Below, one piece after another: positions 25,598 through 33,715 of a stretch of DNA of 64,000 nt; position 1 is the stretch's first letter, and every line of letters starts with the position of its first letter. This DNA comes from Streptomyces fumanus. Lineage in GTDB: Bacteria; Actinomycetota; Actinomycetes; Streptomycetales; Streptomycetaceae. The stretch covers positions 186,001 to 250,000 of the forward strand of contig NZ_BNBI01000009.1 in assembly GCF_014655295.1 (NCBI RefSeq), written 5' to 3'. The position numbers and the translations under genes are program-made. The notes under the pieces are model-generated. The model did not search any database, had not been told where the DNA came from, and was given only the letters and a program-made list of their open reading frames with translations.

Positions 25598-26353
25598 ATG
25601 AAGGACGCCTTCGGCCTGCCCCAGTCCCTGCTCGTCCTCGGCGGTACGTCCGAGATCGCGCTGGCCACCGCCCGCCGCCTGATCGCCCGCCGCACCCGCA
25701 CCGTCTGGCTGGCCGGCCGCCCCTCCCCCGCCCTCGACGCGGCGGCCGGGGAACTGCGCGGGCTCGGCGCCGAGGTCCGCACCGTCGCCTTCGACGCCCT
25801 CGACCCCGACTCCCACGAGGCGGCCCTCGGCAAGGTCTTCGCGGAGGGCGACATCGACCTGGTGCTGCTCGCCTTCGGCATCCTGGGCGACCAGGCGCAC
25901 GACGAACGGGAGCCGGCCGGCGCCGTCCGGGTCGCCCAGACCAACTACACCGGCGCGGTCAGCGCCGGCCTGGTCAGCGCCCGCGCCCTCCAGGCCCAGG
26001 GCCACGGCTCGCTGGTCGTGCTCTCCTCCGTCGCCGGGGAGCGGGCCCGCCGCGCCAACTTCATCTACGGCTCCAGCAAGGCCGGCCTGGACGCCTTCGC
26101 GCAGGGGCTGGGCGACGCGCTGCATGGCACCGGCGTGCACGTCATGGTCGTACGCCCCGGGTTCGTCCGCTCCCGGATGACCGCCGGGCTGGACGAGGCC
26201 CCCCTGGCGACCACCCCGGAGGCGGTGGCCGCCGCCGTGGAGCTGGGGCTGCGGCGCCGCTCGGAGACGGTGTGGGTGCCCGGCGCCCTCCGCGTGGTGA
26301 TGTCCGCGCTGCGGCACCTCCCGCGCGGGGTGTTCCGGCGGCTGCCCGTCTAG
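25598..26353 (+). CDS. dprE2: Decaprenylphosphoryl-2-keto-beta-D-erythro-pentose reductase
   Basis: 251-residue short-chain dehydrogenase. NAD(P) motif VLGGTSEIALATARRL (TGxxxGxG variant of this branch), NYTG, catalytic Ser in VVLSSVAGERARRANF, and YGSSK (Y-x-x-x-K) followed by AGLDAFAQGLGDAL. The C-terminal extension WVPGALRVVMSALRHLPRGVFRRL is seen in DprE2 and should sit on the membrane. Directly downstream of dprE1 with its own ribosome site (AGGAG). Completes epimerisation of decaprenylphosphoryl ribose to arabinose. Confidence 0.92.
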   Translation: MKDAFGLPQSLLVLGGTSEIALATARRLIARRTRTVWLAGRPSPALDAAAGELRGLGAEVRTVAFDALDPDSHEAALGKVFAEGDIDLVLLAFGILGDQAHDEREPAGAVRVAQTNYTGAVSAGLVSARALQAQGHGSLVVLSSVAGERARRANFIYGSSKAGLDAFAQGLGDALHGTGVHVMVVRPGFVRSRMTAGLDEAPLATTPEAVAAAVELGLRRRSETVWVPGALRVVMSALRHLPRGVFRRLPV

Positions 26354-26414
26354 GGGTGTGTCCGGGGGGCCGGGGGCCGGCCGCCCAGGGCCCTTCTTCG
26401 CAGGAGCGCGGAGG

Positions 26415-26996
26415 CTAGGAGCGCGTCGGGAGGGAGTCCCGGTCGGCGGGGCCGGCCTGGGGCGGGACGACCGCGTTGCCGAAGGGGAACTCGCGCAGCT
26501 TGCGCCAGACCCCGTCGGCGCCCTGCTCGTAGAGCGCGAAGCCGGTGCAGGGCCACTCGGCCTCGTAGTCGGCCAGCTCCTCGAAGGCACGGTCCATGGC
26601 CGCCTCCTCGATGCCGTGCGCCACCGTCACGTGCGGGTGGTAGGGGAACTGGAGTTCCCGCGCGACCGGCCCGGAGGCGTCCCGGACCTGCTTCTGCAGC
26701 CAGGTGCACGCGTCGGCGCCCTCCACCACGCGGACGAAGACCACCGGCGACAGCGGCCGGAAGGTGCCCGTGCCGGACAGCTTCATCGGGAAGGCCCGCC
26801 CGGCGGCCGCCACCTCCGCCAGGTGCGCCTCGATCGCGGGCAGCGCCGCGGCCTCGACCTCCGTCGGCGGCAGCAGGGTGACGTGGGTGGGGATACCGTG
26901 AGCCGCGGCGTCGCCGAAGCCCGCGCGCAGCTCCTGGAGCTGGCTGCCGTGAGGCTCCGGGACCGCGATCGACACGCCGATCGTTACGGTCCCCAC
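26415..26996 (-). CDS. 2H phosphoesterase (2'-5' RNA ligase-like) protein
   Basis: 193 residues from GTG 26996, preceded by AGGAG at ideal distance. The two HxT motifs that define the family are THVTLLPP (about 43) and HPHVTVAHG (about 120), separated by a symmetric fold. Such proteins act on 2'-5' or cyclic phosphate bonds in RNA or nucleotides; the natural substrate here is unknown. Stands alone: dprE2 converges with it from one side and trpS lies upstream on the same strand with about 126 bp between. Confidence 0.85.
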   Translation of the reverse strand: MGTVTIGVSIAVPEPHGSQLQELRAGFGDAAAHGIPTHVTLLPPTEVEAAALPAIEAHLAEVAAAGRAFPMKLSGTGTFRPLSPVVFVRVVEGADACTWLQKQVRDASGPVARELQFPYHPHVTVAHGIEEAAMDRAFEELADYEAEWPCTGFALYEQGADGVWRKLREFPFGNAVVPPQAGPADRDSLPTRS

Positions 26997-27122
26997 GTCG
27001 TCTCCTGTCCTTGTGCCGGCGTAAGGCGGCCGCCGGCGCGGCCACCTGTCAATCGACTGTACGGCCACGACCGTGCCCGGGGCAGGCGCAACCGGAGTGA
27101 TGTGCGGCGCTCCGGGCGCCGC

Positions 27123-28136
27123 TCAGTGCTTGGCGGGCAGGAAGCCCACGCGGTCGTACGCCTGGGAGAGGGTCTCCGCGGCCACGGCACGCGCCTTCTC
27201 GGCGCCCTTGGCCAGGACCGCGTCCAGCGTCTCCGGGTCGTCCAGGTACTGCTGGGTGCGCTCCCGGAACGGCGTCACGAACTCGACCATGATCTCGGCG
27301 AGGTCCGTCTTGAGCGCGCCGTAGCCCTTGCCCGCGTACTTCTCCTCCAGCTCGCCGATGCCCGCCCCGGTGAGGGTGGAGTAGATGGTGAGGAGGTTGC
27401 TGATGCCGGGCTTGTGCTCGACGTCGTAGCGGATCACGGTGTCGGTGTCGGTGACCGCGCTCCTGACCTTCTTGGCGGTGGTCTTCGGCTCGTCCAGGAG
27501 GTTGATCAGGCCCTTCGGCGTGGACGCCGACTTGCTCATCTTGACCGTCGGGTCCTGGAGGTCGTAGATCTTCGCCGTCTCCTTGAGGATGTACGCCGAG
27601 GGCACGGTGAAGGTGTCGCCGAAGCGGCCGTTGAAGCGCTCGGCCAGGTCGCGGGTGAGCTCGATGTGCTGGCGCTGGTCCTCGCCGACGGGGACCTGGT
27701 GGGCCTGGTACAGCAGGATGTCCGCGACCTGGAGCACCGGGTACGTGAACAGGCCGACGGAGGCGCGGTCGGCGCCCTGCTTGGCGGCCTTGTCCTTGAA
27801 CTGGGTCATGCGGCCGGCCTCGCCGAAGCCGGTGATGCAGTTCATGACCCAGGCGAGCTGGGCGTGCTCGGGGACATGGCTCTGGACGAAGAGCGTGCAG
27901 CGGTCCGGGTCGAGGCCGGCGGCCAGCAACTGGGCGGCGGCCAGCCGGGTGTTGGCGCGCAGCTCCTTCGGGTCCTGCGGGACCGTGATCGCGTGCAGGT
28001 CGACGACCATGTAGAACGCGTCGTGGGTCTCCTGCAGGGCCACCCACTGGCGGACGGCGCCCAGGTAGTTGCCGAGGTGGAACGAGCCTGCGGTGGGCTG
28101 GATTCCGGAGAGCACGCGGGGTCGGTCAGAAGCCAT
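27123..28136 (-). CDS. trpS: Tryptophanyl-tRNA synthetase
   Basis: 337 residues from ATG 28136 (an in-frame ATG at 28145 would add three residues). Class I signature PTAGSFHLGNYLGA (HIGH form HLGN) near residue 15 and KMSKSAS near 200, with the family segments QSHVPEHAQLAWVMNCITGFGEAGRMTQFKDK in between (short pieces quoted jointly only up to the family-typical GEAGRMTQFKDK). Charges tRNA-Trp. The C-terminal domain ends AYDRVGFLPAKH. Streptomyces often have a second, antibiotic-resistant trpS; this one has the usual housekeeping form and context (next to glyA). Confidence 0.95.
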   Translation of the reverse strand: MASDRPRVLSGIQPTAGSFHLGNYLGAVRQWVALQETHDAFYMVVDLHAITVPQDPKELRANTRLAAAQLLAAGLDPDRCTLFVQSHVPEHAQLAWVMNCITGFGEAGRMTQFKDKAAKQGADRASVGLFTYPVLQVADILLYQAHQVPVGEDQRQHIELTRDLAERFNGRFGDTFTVPSAYILKETAKIYDLQDPTVKMSKSASTPKGLINLLDEPKTTAKKVRSAVTDTDTVIRYDVEHKPGISNLLTIYSTLTGAGIGELEEKYAGKGYGALKTDLAEIMVEFVTPFRERTQQYLDDPETLDAVLAKGAEKARAVAAETLSQAYDRVGFLPAKH

Positions 28137-28348
28137 GCTCACCATTCTCTCAGGTTCCGCGGACCGCTCCGGAACTGGCCGGGAACAGGGGGGAACCGAT
28201 CGCGGCCCGGAGCGGCGCTCGCCCTGGCCCTGCGGCCCCTTGCCGGACGGATACCTCGGCTCCGCCGGGAGCGGGCGCAGGGGCCCCGGCAGGAGCTGAT
28301 CGACGGATGAGCCGGCCCGACCGGTGGCACCCGCACCGCTACGTCGCG

Positions 28349-28378
28349 GGGCGGCCCGGCGGGAGGGCCGGGCCGCCC
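28349..28378 (-). terminator. Terminator of glyA
   Basis: 12-bp perfect GC stem (28349-28360 with 28367-28378) with a 6-base loop, 36 bp beyond the glyA stop. Confidence 0.75.
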
Positions 28379-28413
28379 TGGCGGGAAGCCGTCCGCGCGG
28401 GCCGGCCGAGGGG

Positions 28414-29859
28414 TCAGCCGAGGTCGATCTCCGGGTACAGCGGGAAACCGGCCACGAGGTCGGTGGCCCGGCGGGAGATCTCCTCCGAGATCTTCGGGTC
28501 CAGGACGTGCTGGGCCTTGGAGGGGGCGCCCTTGCTGGTGGTGCCGGGCTCGGTGGCGGTCAGGACGCGGTCGATGAGACCGGCGACCTCGTCCATCTCG
28601 GCGGTGCCCAGGCCCCGGGTGGTCAGGGCGGGGGTGCCGATGCGGATGCCGGAGGTGTACCAGGCGCCGTTGGGGTCGGCCGGGATGGCGTTGCGGTTGG
28701 TGACGATGCCGGAGTCCAGCAGGGCGGCCTCGGCCTGGCGGCCGGTGAGCCCGTAGGAGGTGGCCACGTCGATCAGGTTGAGGTGGTTGTCGGTGCCGCC
28801 GGTGACCAGGGTGGCGCCGCGGCGCATCAGGCCCTCGGCGAGGGCGCGGGAGTTGTCGACGATGCGCTGGGCGTAGTCCCGGAAGGAGTCCTGGCGGGCC
28901 TCGGCGAGGGCGACGGCCTTGGCGGCCATCACGTGCGGCAGCGGGCCGCCGAGGACCATCGGGCAGCCGCGGTCGACCTGGTCCTTGAGGGAGTCGTCGC
29001 ACAGGACCATGCCGCCGCGCGGGCCGCGCAGCGACTTGTGGGTGGTGGTGGTGACGATCTGGGCGTGCGGCACCGGGTCGAAGTCGCCGGTGAGGACCTT
29101 GCCGGCGACGAGACCGGCGAAGTGCGCCATGTCGACCATGAGGGTGGCGCCGACCTCGTCGGCGATCTCCCGCATGATCCGGAAGTTCACCAGCCGGGGG
29201 TAGGCGGAGTAGCCGGCGACGATGATCAGCGGCTTGAACTCGCGGGCGGTGGCGCGCAGGGCCTCGTAGTCGAGGAGGCCGGTGGCGGGGTCGGTGCCGT
29301 AGGAGCGCTGGTCGAACATCTTGCCGGAGATGTTCGGGCGGAAGCCGTGGGTGAGGTGGCCGCCGGCGTCCAGGGACATGCCGAGCATCCGCTGGTTGCC
29401 GAACGCCTGGCGCAGCTCGGCCCAGTCGGCGTCGGAGAGGTCGTTGATCTGGCGGACGCCGGTCTTCTCCAGGAAGGGGGCCTCGACCCGGTCGGCGAGG
29501 ACGGCCCAGAAGGCGACCAGGTTGGCGTCGATGCCGGAGTGCGGCTGGACGTAGGCGTGCCGGGCGCCGAAGAGTTCCCGGGCGTGCTCGGCGGCCAGGG
29601 ACTCGACGGTGTCGACGTTGCGGCAGCCGGCGTAGAAGCGGCGGCCGACGGTGCCCTCGGCGTACTTGTCGCTGAACCAGTTGCCCATCGCCAGCAGGGT
29701 GGCCGGGGAGGCGTAGTTCTCGGAGGCGATCAGCTTGAGCATCTCGCGCTGGTCGGCGACCTCCTGGCCGATCGCGTCGGCCACGCGCGGCTCGACGGCG
29801 CGGATCACGTCGAGGGCGGCACGGTAGGCGGTGGAAGCGGGGGTGAGCTCTGCGGACAT
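28414..29859 (-). CDS. glyA: Serine hydroxymethyltransferase
   Basis: 481 residues from ATG 29859 with GGAGGT eight bases upstream. PLP fold type I with the family marks LIASENYAS, YAEGTVGRRFYAGC, QPHSGIDAN, VDMAHFAGLVAG and the PLP-binding Lys275 in TTTTHKSLRGPRGG. It is about 60 residues longer than enteric GlyA, mostly through a roughly 35-residue insert after AFWAVLA (EAPFLEKTGVRQIND... up to QRMLGM). It converts serine and THF to glycine and methylene-THF, the main one-carbon input. A ZTP riboswitch lies in its leader. Confidence 0.95.
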   Translation of the reverse strand: MSAELTPASTAYRAALDVIRAVEPRVADAIGQEVADQREMLKLIASENYASPATLLAMGNWFSDKYAEGTVGRRFYAGCRNVDTVESLAAEHARELFGARHAYVQPHSGIDANLVAFWAVLADRVEAPFLEKTGVRQINDLSDADWAELRQAFGNQRMLGMSLDAGGHLTHGFRPNISGKMFDQRSYGTDPATGLLDYEALRATAREFKPLIIVAGYSAYPRLVNFRIMREIADEVGATLMVDMAHFAGLVAGKVLTGDFDPVPHAQIVTTTTHKSLRGPRGGMVLCDDSLKDQVDRGCPMVLGGPLPHVMAAKAVALAEARQDSFRDYAQRIVDNSRALAEGLMRRGATLVTGGTDNHLNLIDVATSYGLTGRQAEAALLDSGIVTNRNAIPADPNGAWYTSGIRIGTPALTTRGLGTAEMDEVAGLIDRVLTATEPGTTSKGAPSKAQHVLDPKISEEISRRATDLVAGFPLYPEIDLG

Positions 29860-29891
29860 GGGGACCTCCGGACGTTGCTGTCGGCGTTCTA

Positions 29892-29990
29892 GGTCGGCCC
29901 AGGCGCACGGCACGTTCCGGTCCCCGGTGATCAGGGAACCGGGGCCGCTCCCCGATGGTTCGTCCATCCCAGCGCGCCAGTCACGGCCCC
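29892..29990 (-). ncRNA. ZTP (pfl motif) riboswitch in the glyA leader
   Basis: Read on the minus strand, the leader contains GGGGCCGTGACTGGCG (29990-29975), a hairpin GATGG-ACGAA-CCATC (29968-29954), CGGGGAGCGGCCCCGG, and the 3' consensus CGCCTGGGC (29905-29897). GGGGCCG pairs with CGGCCCC (29947-29941) to close P1. These are the conserved blocks of the pfl/ZTP riboswitch (GUGACUGGCG, GGGGAGCG, CCGCCUGGGC). It binds ZTP/ZMP, which rises when 10-formyl-THF is short, and turns on folate genes. GGGGACC in the linker (29925-29919) can pair with GGTCCCC (29866-29860), which spans the end of the ribosome site up to the base next to the AUG, so control may be at translation start. Confidence 0.88.
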
Positions 29991-30040
29991 GTGGCCAGCC
30001 TACCGGGTGGGGTCGGGGTGCGTTTGCCGGGTTGCTCGTC

Positions 30041-30091
30041 GTTGCCGGGTGCGGGTTCGTCGCGGCTGGTCGCGCGGTTCCCCGCGCCCCT
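30041..30091 (-). repeat. Dispersed Streptomyces GC-rich repeat, copy 2
   Basis: Opposite-strand copy of the 8565-8616 element: core GGGGCGCGGGGAACCGCGC, then GACCAGCC and the GAACCCGCACCCGGCAAC tail. It lies in the gap between the glyA riboswitch and the ATP-grasp gene. Confidence 0.7.
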
Positions 30092-30095
30092 TTCG

Positions 30096-30113
30096 GCGCC
30101 CCTTTCGGGGCGC
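30096..30113 (-). terminator. Short terminator after the ATP-grasp gene
   Basis: GCGCCCC-TTTC-GGGGCGC, perfect 7-bp stem, 14 bp beyond the stop codon at 30127 and next to the dispersed repeat. Confidence 0.6.
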
Positions 30114-30126
30114 TTCCCCTGACGCC

Positions 30127-31311
30127 TCAGAGGATCACGTGGGGCAGGAATCTCGCGTACTCGTCGGTGACCAGGCCGGAGGACTCGCGGATGCCGAGGC
30201 CGGCGGACTCGTCCTCGACGACCCAGGCGCCGAGGACGACGTGGTTGCCGTCGAAGGCGGGCAGCGGGGCGAGCTCCTGGTAGCAGACGGGCTCGGTGCG
30301 CGGGTCGGCCTCGGTGCCGGCCGGGTGGACGGTCACGCCGGCGCCCTCGCGGCCGAGCAGCGGCTTGGCGACGTAGCCGGTGGTGCGGGCCAGTTCGCGG
30401 GGGCCGTCGAGGTAGGCGGGGAGGAGGTTGGGGTGGCCGGGGTACAGCTCCCACAGGACGGCGAGGAGGGCCTTGTTGCTCAGCAGCATCTTCCAGGCGG
30501 GCTCGATCCACAGGGTGGTGCCGGTGCCGCCGCCGTTGTCGAGGGTGTCCAGGACGTGGTCGGCGAAGCGGTCGGTGGTGAGCCACTCCCAGGGGTAGAG
30601 CTTGAAGCAGCTCCGGATGAAGCGGAGCCGGTTGTCGACGAAGCGGCCGGAGAGCCGGTCCCAGCCGATCTCCTCCATGGAGATCCAGTCGGTGTCCAGG
30701 CCGGCCTGCTCGGCGGTCTCCTTGAGGTAGGCGACGGTCATGAGGTCCTCGCCGAGTTCGTCGGCGGAGGAGTGCGCGAAGTACAGGGGGCTGCCGGGCG
30801 GGAGCAGGGCGGCCTGTCTCTTCCAGGCGGCGACCAGGCGTTCGTGGAGGGAGTTCCACTGGTCGGCGCCGGCAAAGCGCTCCTCCATCCAGAACCACTG
30901 CGGGGAGGCGGCCTCCACGAGGGAGGTCGGGGTGTCGGCGTTGTACTCCAGCAGCTTGGCCGGGCCGGTGCCGTCGTAGCGCAGGTCGAAGCGGGCGTAG
31001 ACGGAGGGGAGTTCGGCCCGGCGGTGCCATGCCTCGGTGACCGCGCGGACCACCCGGGGGTCGGTGATGCCGAGGTCGGCGAAGCGGCCGGCGGTGACGA
31101 TGTGGTCGGCCGCGGCCAGGCACATGCGGTGCAGTTCCTCGACGACCTCCTCCAGCGCCTCGACCTCCTCCAGGGAGAAGAGGTAGTAGGCGCTCTCGTC
31201 CCAGTAGGGGCGCAGGGAGCCGTCGGGGTAGCGGGTCAGGGGGTAGATGAGCCCCTGTTCCTCGACGGTGCGCTGCCAGTCGGGGCGGGGGTCGATGGTG
31301 CGGCGTTCCAC
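30127..31311 (-). CDS. Glutathionylspermidine synthase-like ATP-grasp protein (YgiC type)
   Basis: 394 residues. The family runs from YPDGSLRPYWDESAYYLF through RFDLRYDGTGPAKLLEYNADTPTSLVE-type segments (EYNADTPTSLVEA seen) to the ATP-grasp part with EPAWKMLLSNKALLAVLWELYPGHPNLLPAY, GYVAKPLLGREGAGV and VVLGAWVVEDESAGLGIRES. These match the C-terminal synthetase half of E. coli Gss and the stand-alone YgiC. The enzymes join an amine to a carboxylate through an acyl phosphate. Actinomycetes make neither glutathione nor trypanothione, so the substrate must differ. Starts 3 bp after the lipoprotein gene, the same pairing as ygiB-ygiC. Confidence 0.9.
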   Translation of the reverse strand: MERRTIDPRPDWQRTVEEQGLIYPLTRYPDGSLRPYWDESAYYLFSLEEVEALEEVVEELHRMCLAAADHIVTAGRFADLGITDPRVVRAVTEAWHRRAELPSVYARFDLRYDGTGPAKLLEYNADTPTSLVEAASPQWFWMEERFAGADQWNSLHERLVAAWKRQAALLPPGSPLYFAHSSADELGEDLMTVAYLKETAEQAGLDTDWISMEEIGWDRLSGRFVDNRLRFIRSCFKLYPWEWLTTDRFADHVLDTLDNGGGTGTTLWIEPAWKMLLSNKALLAVLWELYPGHPNLLPAYLDGPRELARTTGYVAKPLLGREGAGVTVHPAGTEADPRTEPVCYQELAPLPAFDGNHVVLGAWVVEDESAGLGIRESSGLVTDEYARFLPHVIL

Positions 31312-31314
31312 GGG

Positions 31315-31662
31315 TCAGCCGCCGCCGCTGCCGGAGCCGGAGCAGCCGAAGCCGCCCCGGTCCACGGCCTCGTCGCGGCTGAAGGTGCCGGAGGTGGCCC
31401 ACGTGCCGCTGACGTCGGCGTCGTAGTACCAGTCGGCGTCGACCCGGGTGGCGCCGGTCTTCCTGCCGCCCTTGCGGGCGGAGCCGGAGGACTTGCAGTT
31501 CTTGTCGGCGACGATCCGGTAGCCGTTGAGGGTGTCGTAGCTGTCGCGGTCCACGCAGCGGCGGTCGGGTTCGGAGCCGCACGAGGTCAGCGCTGCCGCC
31601 AGGACGCCCATGCCGCCGAGCACCACGGTGCTGGACCGCAGCCGCCGCCGGGTCTCTGCCAT
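31315..31662 (-). CDS. Small lipoprotein paired with the ATP-grasp gene (YgiB-like position)
   Basis: 115 residues from ATG 31662. A lipoprotein signal peptide (basic RRRLRSS, hydrophobic VVLGGMGVLAAA, lipobox LTSC) predicts membrane anchoring at Cys26. The mature part has SEPDRRCVDRDSYDTLNGYRIV, NCKSSG, WYYDADVSGTWATSG and a Gly/Ser tail ending FGCSGSGSGGG. Although similarity is weak, YgiB (DUF1190) is also a small Cys/Gly-rich lipoprotein encoded just before ygiC. It could be the carrier or target of the amide-forming enzyme. Confidence 0.75.
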   Translation of the reverse strand: MAETRRRLRSSTVVLGGMGVLAAALTSCGSEPDRRCVDRDSYDTLNGYRIVADKNCKSSGSARKGGRKTGATRVDADWYYDADVSGTWATSGTFSRDEAVDRGGFGCSGSGSGGG

Positions 31663-31752
31663 GTTCCTGTCTCCCCCTCGTCCCGGCCGGTCTTGCGGCC
31701 CTCGTCCGGCAGTTGGGCCGATGATATGCACGGCCGTCACCGGGGAGGGACT

Positions 31753-33144
31753 TTACGGCAGGGCGCGGCAGAGGGCGTCCAGGGCCCCCGCCCAGGCGTG
31801 GTCGGGCGGGGTGCCGTAGCCGACGACGACGGCGTCGACGGGCTCGGCGACGGCCCGGGGGTGGCGGAAGTAGGACAGGCCGTACAGGGCGAGGTGCTGC
31901 CAGGTGGCGGCCTGGACGACGGACTGCTCGGTGCCGGGCGGCAGGCGGAGCACGGCGTGCAGGCCGGCCGCGATGCCGGTGGCGCGGACCTCGGGGTTGC
32001 GGGCGGCGAGCGCGGCGATCAGGGCGTCGCGGCGCCGGCGGTAGCGCAGCCGGGCGGCGCGGACGTGCCGGTCGTGGGCGCCGGAGGTGAGGAACTCGGC
32101 GAGGGTGAGCTGTTCCAGGGCCGCGCAGGTGTCGCTGGAGCCCTTGGCGGCGACCATGTCGTCCATCAGCCCCGGCGGCAGGACCGCCCAGCCCAGCCGG
32201 ACGCCGGGGGCGAGGGACTTGCTGGCGGTGCCCAGATAGACCACGCGGTCGGGGTCCAGGCCCTGGAGGGCGCCGACGGGCTGGCGGTCGTAGCGGAACT
32301 CGCCGTCGTAGTCGTCCTCCAGGACCAGGGCGCCGGTGCGCCGGGCCCAGTCCACGACGGCCGCCCGCCGGTCGGGCCGCAGCGGCTCGCCCATCGGGAA
32401 CTGGTGGGCGGGGGTGAGCAGGACGGCCCCGGCGTCACAGGCCGGCGAGCGGGGGTCGGTGCCCCGGTCGTCATAGGGCAGCGGGACGGTGCGCAGACCG
32501 GCGGCGGTGAGCAGGTCCCGGTGGAAGTGCAGGCCGTAGGACTCCACGGCGACCGTGTGGACGCCTCGGGCGCGCAGCACCGTGCCGAGCAGGGTGAGGC
32601 CGTGCGCGAACCCGCCGCAGACCAGGACGCGTTCCGGACCGGTGCGGACACCGCGGACGCGGGAGAGGTAGCCGGCGAGGGCGGTGCGCAGTTCGGGGCG
32701 GCCGCGGGGGTCGCCGTAGCCGAGGGCGTCGTTCGGGGCGGCGGCCAGCGCGCGGCGGGCGGCCCTGAGCCACTCGGCGCGCGGGAAGGAGGCGAGGTCG
32801 GGGGTGCCGGGGCGCAGGTCGTAGGCGGGGCCGGCGGGCACCCGGGGGTGGCTGACCGGGTCGGTCACCGGCGCGGCCACGGCCCGGTCGGCGACCCGGG
32901 TGCCCGAGCCCTGGCGCGCGGTGAGCCAGCCCTCGGCGACCAGGTCGGCGTAGGCGTCGGCGACGGTGTTGCGGGCGATGCCCAGGTCGGCGGCGAGGGT
33001 ACGGGAGGACGGCAGACGGGTGCCGGGGGCGAGGCGGCCGGTGCGGACGGCGTCGCGCAGGGCGTCGGTCAGGCCCCGGCGCAGCCCCGGCCCGGTCGGT
33101 TCCAGGTGCAGGTCGAAGCCGAGAGTGGCCCAGGATCGCGGCAT
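31753..33144 (-). CDS. MocR/PdxR-type regulator (GntR HTH fused to aminotransferase)
   Basis: 463 residues. GntR winged helix at about 10-80 (LRRGLTDALRDAVRTGRLAPGTRLPSSRTLAADLG when read in parts, then ARNTVADAYADLVAEGWL). The fold type I aminotransferase domain follows at about 110-460 with LEDDYDGEFRYDRQP and the PLP Lys in YLGTASKSLAPGVRLGW. MocR proteins sense PLP or an amino compound and control a neighbouring gene. It is divergent from the tandem AhpD-like genes at 33191, only 46 bp away, so those are the likely targets. Its stop is 90 bp from the start of the lipoprotein gene. Confidence 0.92.
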   Translation of the reverse strand: MPRSWATLGFDLHLEPTGPGLRRGLTDALRDAVRTGRLAPGTRLPSSRTLAADLGIARNTVADAYADLVAEGWLTARQGSGTRVADRAVAAPVTDPVSHPRVPAGPAYDLRPGTPDLASFPRAEWLRAARRALAAAPNDALGYGDPRGRPELRTALAGYLSRVRGVRTGPERVLVCGGFAHGLTLLGTVLRARGVHTVAVESYGLHFHRDLLTAAGLRTVPLPYDDRGTDPRSPACDAGAVLLTPAHQFPMGEPLRPDRRAAVVDWARRTGALVLEDDYDGEFRYDRQPVGALQGLDPDRVVYLGTASKSLAPGVRLGWAVLPPGLMDDMVAAKGSSDTCAALEQLTLAEFLTSGAHDRHVRAARLRYRRRRDALIAALAARNPEVRATGIAAGLHAVLRLPPGTEQSVVQAATWQHLALYGLSYFRHPRAVAEPVDAVVVGYGTPPDHAWAGALDALCRALP

Positions 33145-33190
33145 GGAAATGGACCATACTCCTGGGCTGCTTCGTTCCTAGGGTCGAGGC

Positions 33191-33715
33191 ATGACGATCG
33201 ACACGACGACCCGCATCGAAGCCACCCCGTCTCCGACTCCTTACGCGCCCGAACCACCCGCCCGGCTGGAGTGGGCCAAGCACGCCCCCGAGGTCTACAA
33301 GGCGATGATCCGGCTGGACGCCGCCGCCAAGCGGGGCCTGGACCCGAAGCTGTACGAGCTGGTGAAGATCCGCGCCTCGCAGATCAACCACTGCGCGCTC
33401 TGCATCGACATGCACACCAAGGACGCGCTCGCGGCGGGCGAGAGCGTGGAGCGGATCGTGCAGCTCTCCGCCTGGGAGGAGTCCCGCGCGTTCTACACGG
33501 AGCGGGAGCTGGCGGCGCTGGAGCTGACCGAGGCGGTGACCGTGCTGACGGACGGTTTCGTGCCGGACGAGGTGTACGAGAAGGCCGCCGCGCACTTCGA
33601 GGAGGCGGAGCTGGCCCAGTTGATCGCCGCGATCGCGGTGATCAACGCCTGGAACCGGTTCGGGGTCACCTGCCGGATGGCGCCGGGCCACTACCGGCCG
33701 GGGCAGCACGGATGA
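33191..33715 (+). CDS. Carboxymuconolactone decarboxylase/AhpD-family protein, first of two
   Basis: 174 residues. After a 45-residue lead (PEPPARLEWAKHAPEVYKAM) comes the AhpD core: LVKIRASQINHCALCIDMHTKDAL with the redox pair C-A-L-C and the proton-relay His (DMH), then AFYTERELAALELTEAVTVL and IAAIAVINAWNRF. The CxxC makes a peroxidase or thiol-disulfide role more likely than lactone decarboxylation. Its ATGA stop/start overlap with the next gene (33712) indicates one operon, and it faces the MocR regulator. Confidence 0.9.
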   Translation: MTIDTTTRIEATPSPTPYAPEPPARLEWAKHAPEVYKAMIRLDAAAKRGLDPKLYELVKIRASQINHCALCIDMHTKDALAAGESVERIVQLSAWEESRAFYTERELAALELTEAVTVLTDGFVPDEVYEKAAAHFEEAELAQLIAAIAVINAWNRFGVTCRMAPGHYRPGQHG

